A DNA stretch of 64,000 nucleotides from Datura wrightii (lineage: Eukaryota > Streptophyta > Magnoliopsida > Solanales > Solanaceae): contig JASDFA010000010.1 of assembly GCA_035772735.1 (NCBI GenBank), positions 134,667,001-134,731,000 on the forward strand, in the 5' to 3' direction. This document shows positions 12,166 to 22,691 of this stretch, in pieces (positions within the stretch are counted from its first letter, which is position 1; every line of letters starts with the position of its first letter). Made by a program: the position numbers and the translations under genes. The notes below the pieces were generated by a model. It was not told the origin of the DNA. It made no database searches and saw nothing but the letters and a program-made list of their open reading frames with translations.

Positions 12166-13505
12166 TAAATGAAGAATTCCCAGATGAGCAACTCTTAGCA
12201 GTGGGAGAAGCTGAAGTTCCCTGGTATGCAGACATAGTCAACTTGCTAGTGAGCGGAGTCTACCCACCTGAGGCAACAGACCAGCAGAGAAGGAAATTGA
12301 GGCATGACAGCCGACATTACGTTTGGGATGAACCATATTTGTTCAAACAGGGACCAGATCAGGTAATGAGAAGATGCATCTCAGAGAGTTAGATTGCAGA
12401 AGTGTTGAGGGGCTGCCATTCTTCATTGTATGGAGGACATCACGTAGGCGAGAGAACAGCGCACAAGGTTCTATAGTCAGGTTTCTTTTGGCCAACACTA
12501 TTCAGAGACTCTATGGCGTATGTCAAAATATGTGATAGGTGTCAGCGTACAGGATCCATTGGCAGAAGACAGGAGATGCCTTTGCAGAATATACTGGAAG
12601 TTGAGCCCTTTGATGTATGGGGCATTGACTTCATGGGTCCATTCCCACCGTCCTTTGGTAATCGTTACATCTTGGTGGCTGTAGATTATGTATCAAAATG
12701 GGTGGAAGCAATAGCTTGCCCTAGAAATGACAACAAGGTAGTAACGAAGTTTGTGAAAAAACACATCCTCACAAGGTTCGGGACACCCCAAGCAATTATC
12801 AGTGATGGAGGGGCTCATTTTGTCAATGCAAGTTTCAAGAAATTACTAGCCAAGTATGGGGTGCGCCATAAAGTGGCAACAGCATACCACCCCCAAACTA
12901 GTGGGCAAGTAGAGGTGTCAAATAGGGAGGTGAAGCAGATTCTTCAGAAAACGGTGAATACACAACGAAATGATTGGTCAAGCAAACTCGATGATGCATT
13001 GTGGGCTTACCGAACTGCTTATAAGACACCGATTGGGACCTCACCATACCGATTGGTCTATGGCAAGGCATGTCATCTCCCGGTGGAGTTAGAGCACCGA
13101 GCTTTCTGGGCTGTCAGAAAGCTAAATATGGACTCAGAGCTGGCGGGCAAAAAGAGACTAATGCAGCTCAGTGAACTTGATGAGTTCTGCTGGCATGCCT
13201 ATGAGAGTGCTAAGTACTACAAGGAAAGAACCAAAAGATGGCATGATAAGCATGTGGTGCATCGCATTTTCGAGCCGGGACAGAAAGTTTTGCTCTTCAA
13301 TTCGAGATTGAAGTTGTTTCCTGAAAAGCTGAGGTCTAAATGGTCGGGACTATTTGAAGTGGTAAGAATGATCCCTCACGGGGCTGTAGAATTGTGGCAA
13401 GAAGATCGGAGTGCCAAGTTCTTATTAAATGGGCAGAGGTGTAAGCACTGCTGGGGGGAGGACAATGATCGTGAGAAATCGTCCATCACCCTAGCGGACA
13501 ATTGA
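12166..13505 (+). pseudogene. E1 integrase, broken
   Basis: Zinc-binding HHCC region near 12420-12550 (HSSLYGGHH ... CDRCQRTG). Core DDE residues lie in VWGIDFMGPFP, ISDGGAHFVN and the glutamate of SGQVEVSNRE. The C-terminal part has LFNSRLKLFPEKLRSKW, then FEVVRMIPHGAVELW. No chromodomain is seen, as expected for Athila. TAG codons at 12390 and 12474 replace glutamine codons kept in E2; from 12513 the frame is open to the TGA at 13505. Confidence 0.9.
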
Positions 13506-13545
13506 GCATAAAGGACGTCGAGCCGCGACGGTAAACCAGGCGCTG

Positions 13546-13563
13546 CACGGGAGGCAACCCGTG
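13546..13563 (+). other. Post-pol hairpin, E1
   Basis: CACGGGAGGCAACCCGTG forms a 6-bp stem with loop AGGCAA, about 40 bases after the pol stop, preceded by GCGACGGTAAACC and GCGCTG. The same hairpin is at 38867-38884 in E2. Two variants with changed but still pairing stems are in E3 (54324, 54410). Confidence 0.8.
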
Positions 13564-13805
13564 AAAATTTTTTTTCTTTTCAATTTGTAAAGTGTAAATA
13601 GATTTTATTTTATTTTTCTTTTTCTTGATTTAGTACAAAATTTTTGCGTTTTAGTTAGTATTATTTTTTTTTAGTTAGGTGAAACCTATTAATCTAACCA
13701 ATTTTGTTTAGTGAGATGATTTTCAGGTCAAACGGAGAAAAATGTTCACGGAATCGTGAAGGAAAAGGCAAGGTATGAAAAAATAAAAAAAAATGTTGAA
13801 GACAG

Positions 13806-13976
13806 TGAGCTGGGGCGATAGCTCTGTGTCACGGAGGAGGACCTCCACGTTACCCTCCGTGACACGTTGAGGTTTAATCTGGATTTTTTTAAAAATTCCA
13901 GTAAGCTGTCGCGATGGCTCCATGTCACGGAGGCAGTGCACCGCGATGCACTCCGTGACACGTTGCCATATAAATT
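13806..13976 (+). promoter_or_regulatory. LTR-like module upstream of E1 ORF3
   Basis: Two copies of the palindromic module seen in this family's U3: CTCTGTGTCACGGAGG with its return arm CCTCCGTGACACGTTG, then ATGTCACGGAGGCAGTG with its return arm. An ATATAAAT stretch follows at about 13968, then a CGGGT...ACCCG box (13979-14003) and TTTTAAACCC. An internal promoter for ORF3 is inference from the matching order in the LTR (module, then TATA). Confidence 0.6.
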
Positions 13977-14154
13977 GTGACGGGTCACACCGGGTTACCC
14001 GCGTGTTTTCTCCATTTTAAACCCCCGATTTTGCCCCTTTGTCCCTCATTTTTACACTTCTCCGCAACCAAACACCCAAAATTCCCTTGCCCATCAATGT
14101 GCCACGGTATAAAGCAAAGAATTATCAAGTTTTCTTTGGTTCTTCAACTACGAG

Positions 14155-14847
14155 GTATGTTTTCCGATTATCTCTCAAGTTTTTGTCGATTTTATTCGAA
14201 TTTAAGCATGAGAGGTGAACTAAATCACCCCAAGTCTAAATTTAGCATGAATTTGAGTTATTCCTTGATTGATAAATGTTCAGAATGTTGTAATGAGCGT
14301 TTGAACTTGTCGATTGCGTGAATGATTCGAATTTGATTGCGAAATTCAATTCTAGGGCTTGGTTGTTGGAATCAAATTTGGTAACTTGTTAAATTTGTGA
14401 ATTATATGCCGGGTTGTATGTATTGAATGAGATACGTCGTTGTAGAATAGTGTTTGAATGTTAATAGACGACGAATTCTCGGGTTTTTGGGAAAATGCTA
14501 AAAATTGTTCAAATTGGGTTGATTATATAGGTTCATGTGTATATAGAATTTTTGTTGTTGTTTTTCTTTGCTATGTGCGATGGTTGAATTGCTAAAGATG
14601 GTAGTGATTGGGATTAGCTGTATGAAGTCTGAGTAGTACGCTAAAATTATACCGTCGAATTTTTCTTTGCGAACGCACTAAGCATGAATTGTATAGTTGT
14701 TAGTTTTTGGTGTAAATAAAGTTATTCTTGCCGTAGTATCATAACCGTAGCTAAGGACTAAGTGTGGGGTAAACTTAGTTAACCCGACCTTAGCCGAAGT
14801 TAATATTCATTTAGCTTGACATTGCGCTTGTTTATTTGTGTTGACAG
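14155..14847 (+). other. Possible leader intron of E1 ORF3
   Basis: Donor GAG|GTATGTT at 14155, and acceptor TTGTGTTGACAG ending at 14847, five bases before the ORF3 ATG. E2 has the same donor (AAG|GTATGTT) and an acceptor five bases before its ATG. The 14000-14154 exon candidate is C/T-rich like a 5' leader. The stretch is AT-rich with no long frame. RNA data would decide. Confidence 0.45.
14760..14769 (+). repeat. AAGTGTGGGG motif (purine tract-like)
   Basis: Same ten bases as the tract adjoining the E2 3' LTR (43033). Repeated after ORF3 at 16141. It lies between arms CTAAGG and CCTTAG that could pair. Confidence 0.55.
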
Positions 14848-14852
14848 GTAAA

Positions 14853-16072
14853 ATGACAAGTAGGCAGGATAAGGGTAAAGGTGCATCAACTTCAGGCATC
14901 GGGAGAAAAAGACTTAGGTTGGGCACAGCAGTCCCAGCTGCACCAGCAGTTCCGCGCAGCCAGCGCCGCCAATACGGAACTAGGTGGGTAACCGACGAGG
15001 GGAAGAAGTGGTATGCCAAACACAAGGAGAATAAATTCTTCCCCGAGGAGCATATTGCACGGGAACCACTAGCACAGGAGTTCCCCCGCATAGTGCAAAG
15101 GATCGAGGCAGCTGGGCTCAGCTTCATATTTCAGGAGCCCAAGGAATGCAACCTACATCTAGTCCGGGAGTTCTATGCAAATTGGAACCCGGCAATCAGC
15201 AGCCACACAATCAAGATCAGAGGGCAGATAGTCACTCTCGAACCCCAGCAATTAAATGCCATCATCGGAGTGCGGACACTGACGCCCACGTTCTCCGCCA
15301 GCTGAACATCACCCCACCATATGCCGATATCAGACGCACATTTTGTGGGGCTGGATCCACAGCCAGATGGAGCAGACATAAAGAAAGGGGTTACCACCAG
15401 ACTCTGCCGTATTCTCAAATGAACAGGGAGGCCAGAATATGGCTGAAGATAGTCTGCTCGTGCCTAATCCCTGGGGTACACATGACTGATGTGACCCGGG
15501 ACCGGGTTTGCTTGGTGTATGCCCTGATGAAAGGGCTGGAGATTAATGTTGGGGCGGTCATCATATACACCATGAAGAGAGCCAGACTACACCAGGGCCA
15601 CAGGTATGGGTTCGGGGGACTAATCACCACCTTTCTCCGGGGCCTCGACGTCGAGGAAGAGGCTTTGGATTACATCCCGCAGTTGGAGCGGAGGGCCCTT
15701 GACGTGACCAAAACTAAGGCACCCGACACCACACACGGGCCAGTGCTGACGCTTGGCGAGCGACATGCTCGTGACGACCAGTACATGGCACGGATGTTCG
15801 GTATGCAAATGCTCCTGCTTCGGATCGGTGGGAGACCAGCCACGGAGGAGGAGTTATGGCAGCTCGAGCTGGATTACCCATTTGGCAAAAACGCCAGGGC
15901 TTTATGCCGAGTGGGGCCAGCCTTTGTAGAGCCCACTGACGATGACGTCCCCACGGATGAGGAGACACGTCGGGAGGACTCCGATGTGGAGTTCGAGGAC
16001 GACGATGGAGGTGACTCGGACATGGGCGATGAGGCAGCAACACCTGATGAAGAAGTTGAATACTTTGACTAA
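14853..16072 (+). pseudogene. E1 ORF3 (env-position 'plant transposon protein'-like), one frameshift
   Basis: Starts at an ATG (MTSRQDKGKG...) five bases after a possible splice acceptor. The protein has a basic N-terminus, then a globular middle with EFYANWNP, TIKIRGQIV, YADIRRTFCG, REARIWLKIVCSCLIP and RHGYGFGG-like segments, and ends in a strongly acidic tail finishing DEEVEYFD. E2 ORF3 (40046-41266) is the same protein with 1221 bases against 1220 here: E1 lost one G near 15275, shifting the frame. It resembles the family labelled 'putative plant transposon protein' in databases; the function is unknown. It occupies the env position of Athila, but I see no clear signal peptide or transmembrane helix. 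Confidence 0.75.
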
Positions 16073-17390
16073 TCAGGGAGTTCCACCACCCAATTTTGTG
16101 ATTTTTAATTTTTGTGAACATTGGGGAGAGTGTTCGATTTAAGTGTGGGGTGGGGAGTAGTTAGGTGCTGGGGCTGGGCTGGTTTGCTTGTATGCTTTCC
16201 TCTGTTTTGTATGTATGTTTCCCTGTGTTTGTGGATTGCAAACTGTTCTGTATCTGTACATATTTGTGGTATTGATGTGTGTTGTGGAATGTTGTTGCTG
16301 CCAGCTAAGTCTGTAAAAATTTTGTAAATATTTTCTTATTTCTTATGTTTTTTATGATCGATATTTTTAAAATTTTGCGAAAATATTTTGTACATATTAA
16401 AATATTTTGTAAATAATTTTTCCATCGAAATGATCGATGTTTGCAAAATTTTTCGATTTTTATTTTTGGGTTTCTCGGAGTTTGGTTTCTCGGAGTTTGA
16501 ACCGACGTCATAGTTAGTGACCGTTCCCTATGATGGATGGATGATGACCGTCTTAAGGGAAATGTAGTCAGTAGGAGTAGTTATTTTAATTTATTTTCAG
16601 TTTTTCTTTGGTGGATTGCATCACGGAACCTGTAGTTACTATATGGTTGTGAAATATTGGTTGCGTGTTGTAATTGATATTCAAAATGTAAAAGTGATTC
16701 GTATGAAAGCATGCAGTTTTGTAAATATGTTGAGATACCTAGGCTGTAGAGTTCGATTCGGTGTGATTGAGGCTTAATTTTTGAATTCATGTAATTAGCT
16801 AATTAAAGAGTCTGTGAATACATCTTGAGTCGAGCATGTGCATGAAGTGTGAAGTGAGGTATTGCTATTCCATGCTATTGTAAAGTGTCTAGAACTTGCC
16901 TAGTGTGTACAAAACGAAATGAAGGAGGTGTAGTGTTGGAAAGGATGTAGGCATTTCTTTGTTTTAACTGAGAGTTTCTATTTTTTTCTTGTCATACTCC
17001 CCTTTTGATGTGATTGTATACCCTAGTCAGCCCGTTGAGCCTTTAGCCTATTATTTCTTTCTTTTGTCCAAAAATGTATAAACTGAGCTTAATTCTTTCT
17101 TTTCATTAGCCGTAAAGTCTATACAAAACTCTTAAGCGCTTAAAAAGAACAAAATTTTTCCCAAAGTGTCAAAGAGTGAGAAGGGTGAAAAGAAAAAGAA
17201 AAGCAGAGTGAGGAAAGAAAAGAAAAAGGTTGAGGGTGCACTTGTTATAATTAGATGATAATGAAGGTGCATGAAAAACCTTTGTGTCGTGTCAAGTGTG
17301 CTTGATGAAATGGGCCAGACGAAAGTAAATCATCATGAATGGGATGATGGAAAAAAAAAAGAAAAGAGAGAAACAGTGTCCATATGAAAA
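16073..17390 (+). other. E1 3' noncoding tail
   Basis: No gene. Holds AAGTGTGGGG (16141), a conserved block at about 16500-16580 where TTCCCTATGATGG and CTTAAGGGAA can pair, and AT-rich and AG-rich tracts (17150-17370). It parallels 41267-43046 of E2 but stops where E2 has about 570 more bases before its 3' LTR. Short frames here are not supported. Confidence 0.75.
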
Positions 17391-17825
17391 TCAGAGCAAC
17401 GTCGTATCCTAGGGAATCTGCAAGTCGTATCTAGTAGATTCTTGTTTATAAATGTGTTGTGCACCACATTCTTTAAGCAGTAGGCTATGAGACATGATAG
17501 TATGGTTACCCTTTCTTCTTCTCAGATCGTGCTGTAGAGTCGAGTTGTACAGGGTTGAATCGCTAAGCTTTCATTTTCATGTCTATCTAGAGTAATGTTT
17601 GATATAAAATAGACATCAGCCAGCCGCAAGTTAGCTGCAGCAGTAGGGAGAAGGTACCAATGAGGGGCCATAGTTGGGGGACAGCCAGTATAAGGGTGAA
17701 AGTGGATGTCTTTCAATCTCGCTAGTATCCTCCCAGGGCACTAGGAACCTCATAAGGTAATAGATATGCCAGCAATATCCTTAGTTCTTTCTACGCCGTC
17801 AGAACAAGAGGTTAGGAATGTGGTG

Positions 17826-17846
17826 TATATATATATATATATATAT
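17826..17846 (+). repeat. TA microsatellite
   Basis: About ten TA units; the matching place in internal region 2 (near 23120) has only a short TATATATG run. Confidence 0.9.
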
Positions 17847-19630
17847 GAGTTGGTTTACTTAGAAGACACTTAGAATTAGACAGGAACAATAGTTAACATT
17901 GGGTTACCTGAAATATGCGCGGGATTGTGTGGTTGTAAGGTTTGTACCTCCAGCTTCTAGAATTTGTTGAATTTCGTGCCTTAGTCCCATTATAGAATGA
18001 CAGGGTTATTCCCCACGTCCTAGCCTTTCCTCAGTATAACAGAGAGCTAAGTAACGATGCCATGTTGCCCTGAGTAAATAGTAAAGAAGGGCTAGATCCT
18101 TTGACTCCTGGAAAGTATTAGAAAGTGGTTAAAACCCCTAGCGCCTAAATAAGTCACTTAGACCTTCATGGTAGTAAAGCAGGAGAGCAGTTAAGATTGC
18201 TAGCAGCAACCAAGTACATGTGAGAATCTGTAGGCAATGGACTCCCAACAATAGGAAAGTTTAGGTCAGAAATAGACTGATCCTACCGTAGTATACTGAC
18301 GGCGGTAGTGAATACCTGGAAAATTATGATTAAGGCCTCTAGTTTGTCGCTAAATTATAGAGAGGTTATAGGTTGGGAACTGACCCCAATATGGGTCAGG
18401 AGGATATAGAAAGAGTTGACTTGGCTAGTAGTATCCTGGACAGAATGATGCTGGGGGCACGAGCCTCGGATTCCAGCCCATAGAAGTAAGGGGAAGACAT
18501 GAGTATCTAGCTCTGGAGGAAAACAGAATCACCTCCAGGAAGTAGTAGGTTGACAGAGCTTGGAATCGTTGTTGAATGTCAAGAAATAAGCATCGGGCTG
18601 ACAATTAAAGGATAGTGAGGTTGTAACATAGAATACTGCAATATTACCACCAGTTGTGGAGGCAATGGAGTGACAGTAACGAGACCCTAGCCTACTGCAG
18701 CTAGAGATAAGGCCCAGTAGAAGGAATCACTAGCCATCAAGATAATAAGGGATAGAGTGTTGAGATCCAGAGGTCGACTCAGTGTTCTAAATGTGGCAGG
18801 GCCTCATCAGTAGAATCGTAGCAAGGTATACCTTGACCATTATTCCCTCCACTCGAGTTTGACAAAAATGCGTTAGGTTATAAAAGAGATCTACTAGTGG
18901 TATACGAAGAAAAATGATGTTATCGAGGTATGGCACAGAGCTCCAGTGACCAGAAAGGAGAGGTTGGCATCAGGAACTGGGCAGGCTAATTCAAGAAACA
19001 ATCGTGCCTATATGAAAGTGGAAATTAGACAATGTGAATATAGTTACAAGGTTACTTCGTACCAGGCGTAAATGTGACCCTATTGGGTCATTGTTAAAAA
19101 GCTAACGAGATTAACTTATTTCTTGCCGGTCAGAATGATGTTTCAGCTAAAGACTATGTTGAATTGAATACTAAAGAAACATTCCATCTGTGTGGTGTCT
19201 CAATGTCTATTTACTTTTTATAAAGGGGCACAACTCACAGGCAGGTTTTGAAAAATCCGTCAGAACAGATCGGGACGCATGTTAATTTAAGTACGACTTC
19301 TTGTCCCCAAAATAAATTGCCAAGCAGAGCACACAATACAGACACCCAGAGAAATGTTAAGGGTGGCACTGTAGGTCCCCTATATGATGACCTGAAGTTG
19401 GTAGGTTAGGGGTAGTTGAACCGGGCCTACTACATCAGTCAGACAGAAAAAGTTAAGCTTATCAGGAAATATGTACCAGTAGCCCAGGGTCGCCAGAAGT
19501 CCTACTCTAATGTACGACATATGGAGTTAAGGATTTAAACAATGAATGGGTATTCCTGAAAATTTCGCCAAAAAGAAGAGTGTTATGAGATCTGATAAAG
19601 AGGGAAAGCCCAGCCCTAGAATTACTAATC

Positions 19631-19919
19631 TATATTAGGTCCTTCATTGTCCAGGCGGCTTATGAGATAGAGTTGCCTTCAAGACAAGGATCTGTTCATC
19701 AACGCTACGCAAGCGCATAGGATGCCTTTTCTCAGGCTAACCCAATTGAGTAGTCCTATGAAGAAACTCCAACAGTGATATCAGATTGGCAAGTCCATAG
19801 GGGATATTTTGAAAACCAAAGTTGTAGCCTAGTAAAGTATTTATAGGAAAAGAAAGGTAGAAGGAATTTCTTGCGAAGCAAAGGACAACATGAAGTTTAG
19901 ATATCCTCACTTTTTCTAG
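19631..19919 (+). pseudogene. Decayed pol C-terminus (copy 1)
   Basis: Fragments in shifting frames match the end of Tekay/Del integrase: AAYEIELPSR near 19660 and a degenerate form of the final RYPHLF-type end near 19900. The clearer copy is at 24905-25203. It shows the internal region derives from a coding chromovirus by loss of gag and most of pol. Confidence 0.55.
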
Positions 19920-20184
19920 CAAGGACCCAGGTTGAGCAGTTGAGGTAAGATTGTTGTTCAATTGTTATTTGTCTGCTTACACTATCAGTACTGTTCAGTT
20001 ATTCGCTGGATGTTATGGAGTAGTTGTTGATAGCATCTTGTGAGATGTCGATGTTGGATTTCTCTGTGTTTCAGGTTTCTGGATAGTCCAGATTATAGAG
20101 GAGACTCTGCCAAAAATTTTCTTGCAACAATTAAAGGAGTTGAGTCTCTTAAGCATAAGGCTACATTCGAGGACGAATGTTCCT

Positions 20185-20196
20185 AAGGGGGGATGA
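20185..20196 (+). other. Polypurine tract before LTR B
   Basis: AAGGGGGGATGA directly before TGTTACACCC, preceded by ATTCGAGGACGAATGTTCCT, the usual 3' internal end of Tekay/Del elements. Confidence 0.85.
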
Positions 20197-22675
20197 TGTT
20201 ACACCCCATAAGTTTCTGTCGTTTAACCAATGAGTGCGTACATATGTCAAGAGTTTTTGAGTATGAAGCAGATAGAAAAGGGCCCAGGGAATGAATGCGC
20301 AAGTACGGTGTCGAGTGAGTAGGAGCTCGGGGTCGGGGGCAGGGCACACCAGGTGCCGCGCCTGTCCCCTGCCGCGATGGGCGACGCATTGCGGACCCTC
20401 CCCCACCGCCTCCTATATATATGGGTTTAAGTGAAGTAAGATTCATTCTAATATTTCATCAAACAGTCACACAGCCCCTGTGACATTCTCTTTCGAGTTT
20501 TCTGTGATTTTTGGCAGAATTCACCATTAAACTCTATCCAAACATAAAATTCATCTTGGATAATGGGTTTCAGGCCTACGAGGAAAGTCTCTACATTGTT
20601 ATTTCTTGAAAATTCGCTCGGTGTACCAGAACTCCACTGGGTAAAGGTTTCCAGAACTACTTCAAATTAAGTCCTAAGCGGCTACAGGCAATAGGTAAGC
20701 ATTTCTCCCTTATAAACTCTTGAGAAATTGTAAGTCTTCGGTCGTATGAAACGAAGTTAAAGTTATAGTTAACCCTATTGAAAGATATTACTACTCACCG
20801 ATTCCCGCTGTTGAAATAACTTTATTTTCTCAGTGTGGAGGCTACAATTGAGTGGAACTACTATCTTCAAGTTGAAAACATTCGAGATGAACAAAAGTCG
20901 GCATTCCAGGTATGTTAAGGTTGATCTCTTCGGCAAGTTATTCTCATCATATAGTGATAGGACCTATGTGTCTGGAAGAAGATAATGATCTAATATGTTG
21001 TGATTAGCTACTGCCTGTAGATAATGATTAGGTATGTTGTGGTTAGCTACTAAAAGACGTATTGAGAGTATATTGCTGTAACCCTCATGGGGAAAAAGTA
21101 TGTTAAGAGTGACTTAAGCTAGGAGCGTCATAGAAACTCCTTTGTTCCTCGGTTCACTATATTTGCAAAATTATAATGCGTTTCTTTCCTGCTAAGGCCT
21201 TAGAAGTTTAGGGCTAGCCATTGGGCTCGAGTTTGTAAGTTGGACAACATAGGTTGCAGCCGGGAGATATAACTTTCAGTTTGGCACCTATATTGTAAGT
21301 GAAGCTCGCCTAGGGGCCGTAGGTATACCATGACACCTCCAAGGCAAGAATTTGGATAGGATGGTCTTACCCTAGAGTCAGTAGCACCAGAGTTGCTTAG
21401 TGAATTGAGTGACAGCCTACCATATAGTTTGCTACTGTCAGTGAATGTTAGTTTTAGTCGACTTAGTGCTTGACGTACGAGTTGCCCAGGAAGTCATCCC
21501 AATTGTACAAGTCAGACAGACCAGTGTGTACCCTAAAGGGGGGAACCTTATTCATAGTTGTATGTGGGGCTAATGCCCCAGCCTGCTCTTATAGATACCC
21601 AGGTACAGGTTGCCGCGAGTGGCTAGGTCCAGATATACCTGCCTACAAGGCTATGAATCGCCCAGAGAAGTCGTATGAAATCGTAACAAACAATTTAATG
21701 TCTAAGGGACTAGAACCATAGTAGTACGGTATTACCTTCAGGCTAAATATTATAGTAAGCTGCCTATGAAGGGTTAGGGCTGACCGCTCAGGAGCAGGTA
21801 CGTTATTAGTATATTGTTTGTATCTTCTCGACTTATGGAGGCCAGGTTAGGTTCTTGTTTGTCTACTTTCCTTCTACTTTCCTGTTTGTCTACTTTATGA
21901 ATGTATAGTCATACAGCTCCAACTCATATACATGTAGTGGCTTATTAGATGCAGGTTATGGATAAGAAAGCTTACAGGTTAACTTCTGCCGCTTCTTGCT
22001 ATTCACTTTCAGTTCTTTATCAGCTTTTATTACTACCTTGCATATTCAACAAATATTGTACTGACGCCCAAGTATGGGGCGTTGTATATTTTCCTGCGGG
22101 TTTAGACAGACAGATCGCGGGATCTCTTAGCAGCCATTCAGAGTCAGCAAATTGGCTAGCTCCTTTCATTCGGAGTTGCCAAGTTGTAAAGGTTTATCGA
22201 TCTTTTATCTGTATAGAATTTGGGTAGGCGGGGGCCCTGTCCCGACCAATATTTTCATTCTTAGAGGCTTGTAGACTACAGTCTTCAGTTAGTTATCCAT
22301 GTTGGCTGCCTATATATGTTCAGTTCTATATGTTGGCCATGTGGGGCTTGGTATAGCTTCCAATTAGTATCTTTATTGGCTGTAGTGTTTGTGTAACTAC
22401 CTATTTTTCATTATGTTATAACTAGATAGCATGGTAGTCTTGCCGGCCCACATAGGATCCCTTTTATTTTTGTGTTGGTTAGGCTAGCTGTTTTCTTTTG
22501 CAGGTGTTGTGTTTCCTTGTCGGCGCGAGACTTTGTTTAAAGTGGAGATATAGAAGTTTATTTTCTTGATTTTGAGTTGCTAGTAGGCACCAGAGGTGCA
22601 TATGCCCAGCCAGGTCAGCCCATATCCCAGTATGGCATCAGGTGCCAGTCATGCCTCCCAAGGTGGGGCATAACG
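20197..22675 (+). mobile_element. LTR B (shared middle LTR of the tandem)
   Basis: TGTTACACCC start, TATATATA promoter run near 20413, end GGGGCATAACG (terminal CA decayed). It is 2479 bases, about 560 shorter than LTR C, because the segment with the 29-bp minisatellite is deleted near 21795 at a short CAGGTA-like homology. It serves both as 3' LTR of internal region 1 and 5' LTR of internal region 2. Confidence 0.88.
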
Positions 22676-22679
22676 AACT

Positions 22680-22691
22680 TGGTATCAGAGC
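22680..22691 (+). other. Primer binding site, initiator tRNA-Met
   Basis: TGGTATCAGAGC, the complement of the 3' end of plant initiator tRNA-Met, five bases after LTR B. This is the normal primer for Tekay/Del chromoviruses. Confidence 0.9.

Larger units (their letters stand above)
6560..17390 (+). mobile_element. E1: Athila-type gypsy element, 3'-truncated
   Basis: Order: 5' LTR (6560-7983), tRNA-Asp primer site, gag-pro-RT-RH-integrase in essentially one frame (8125-13505), post-pol hairpin, LTR-like repeat module, ORF3 (14853-16072) and a noncoding tail that stops near 17390. Comparison with E2 shows that the end of the tail and the whole 3' LTR are missing. The next base belongs to the tandem's internal region just inside its primer site, so one deletion removed the E1 end together with the LTR A end. 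The coding frame carries several stop codons and one frameshift, so it is inactive. Confidence 0.9.
17391..20196 (+). mobile_element. Internal region 1 of the Tekay/Del-like tandem
   Basis: Begins TCAGAGCAACG, i.e. within the initiator-tRNA-Met primer site seen complete at 22680, and runs to the purine tract before LTR B. It is a roughly 85% copy (by eye) of 22676-25479. There is no frame over ~75 codons. It is only about 2.8 kb, far shorter than a full chromovirus internal region. A decayed pol end is visible at 19631-19919. A (TA)n microsatellite is at 17826-17846. Confidence 0.8.

Noticed and set aside
21470..22227. Plus-strand frames in LTR B (and at 5136-5339, 6272-6514 in LTR A)
   Set aside because: Located in LTR sequence; the frames are not kept open in LTR C.
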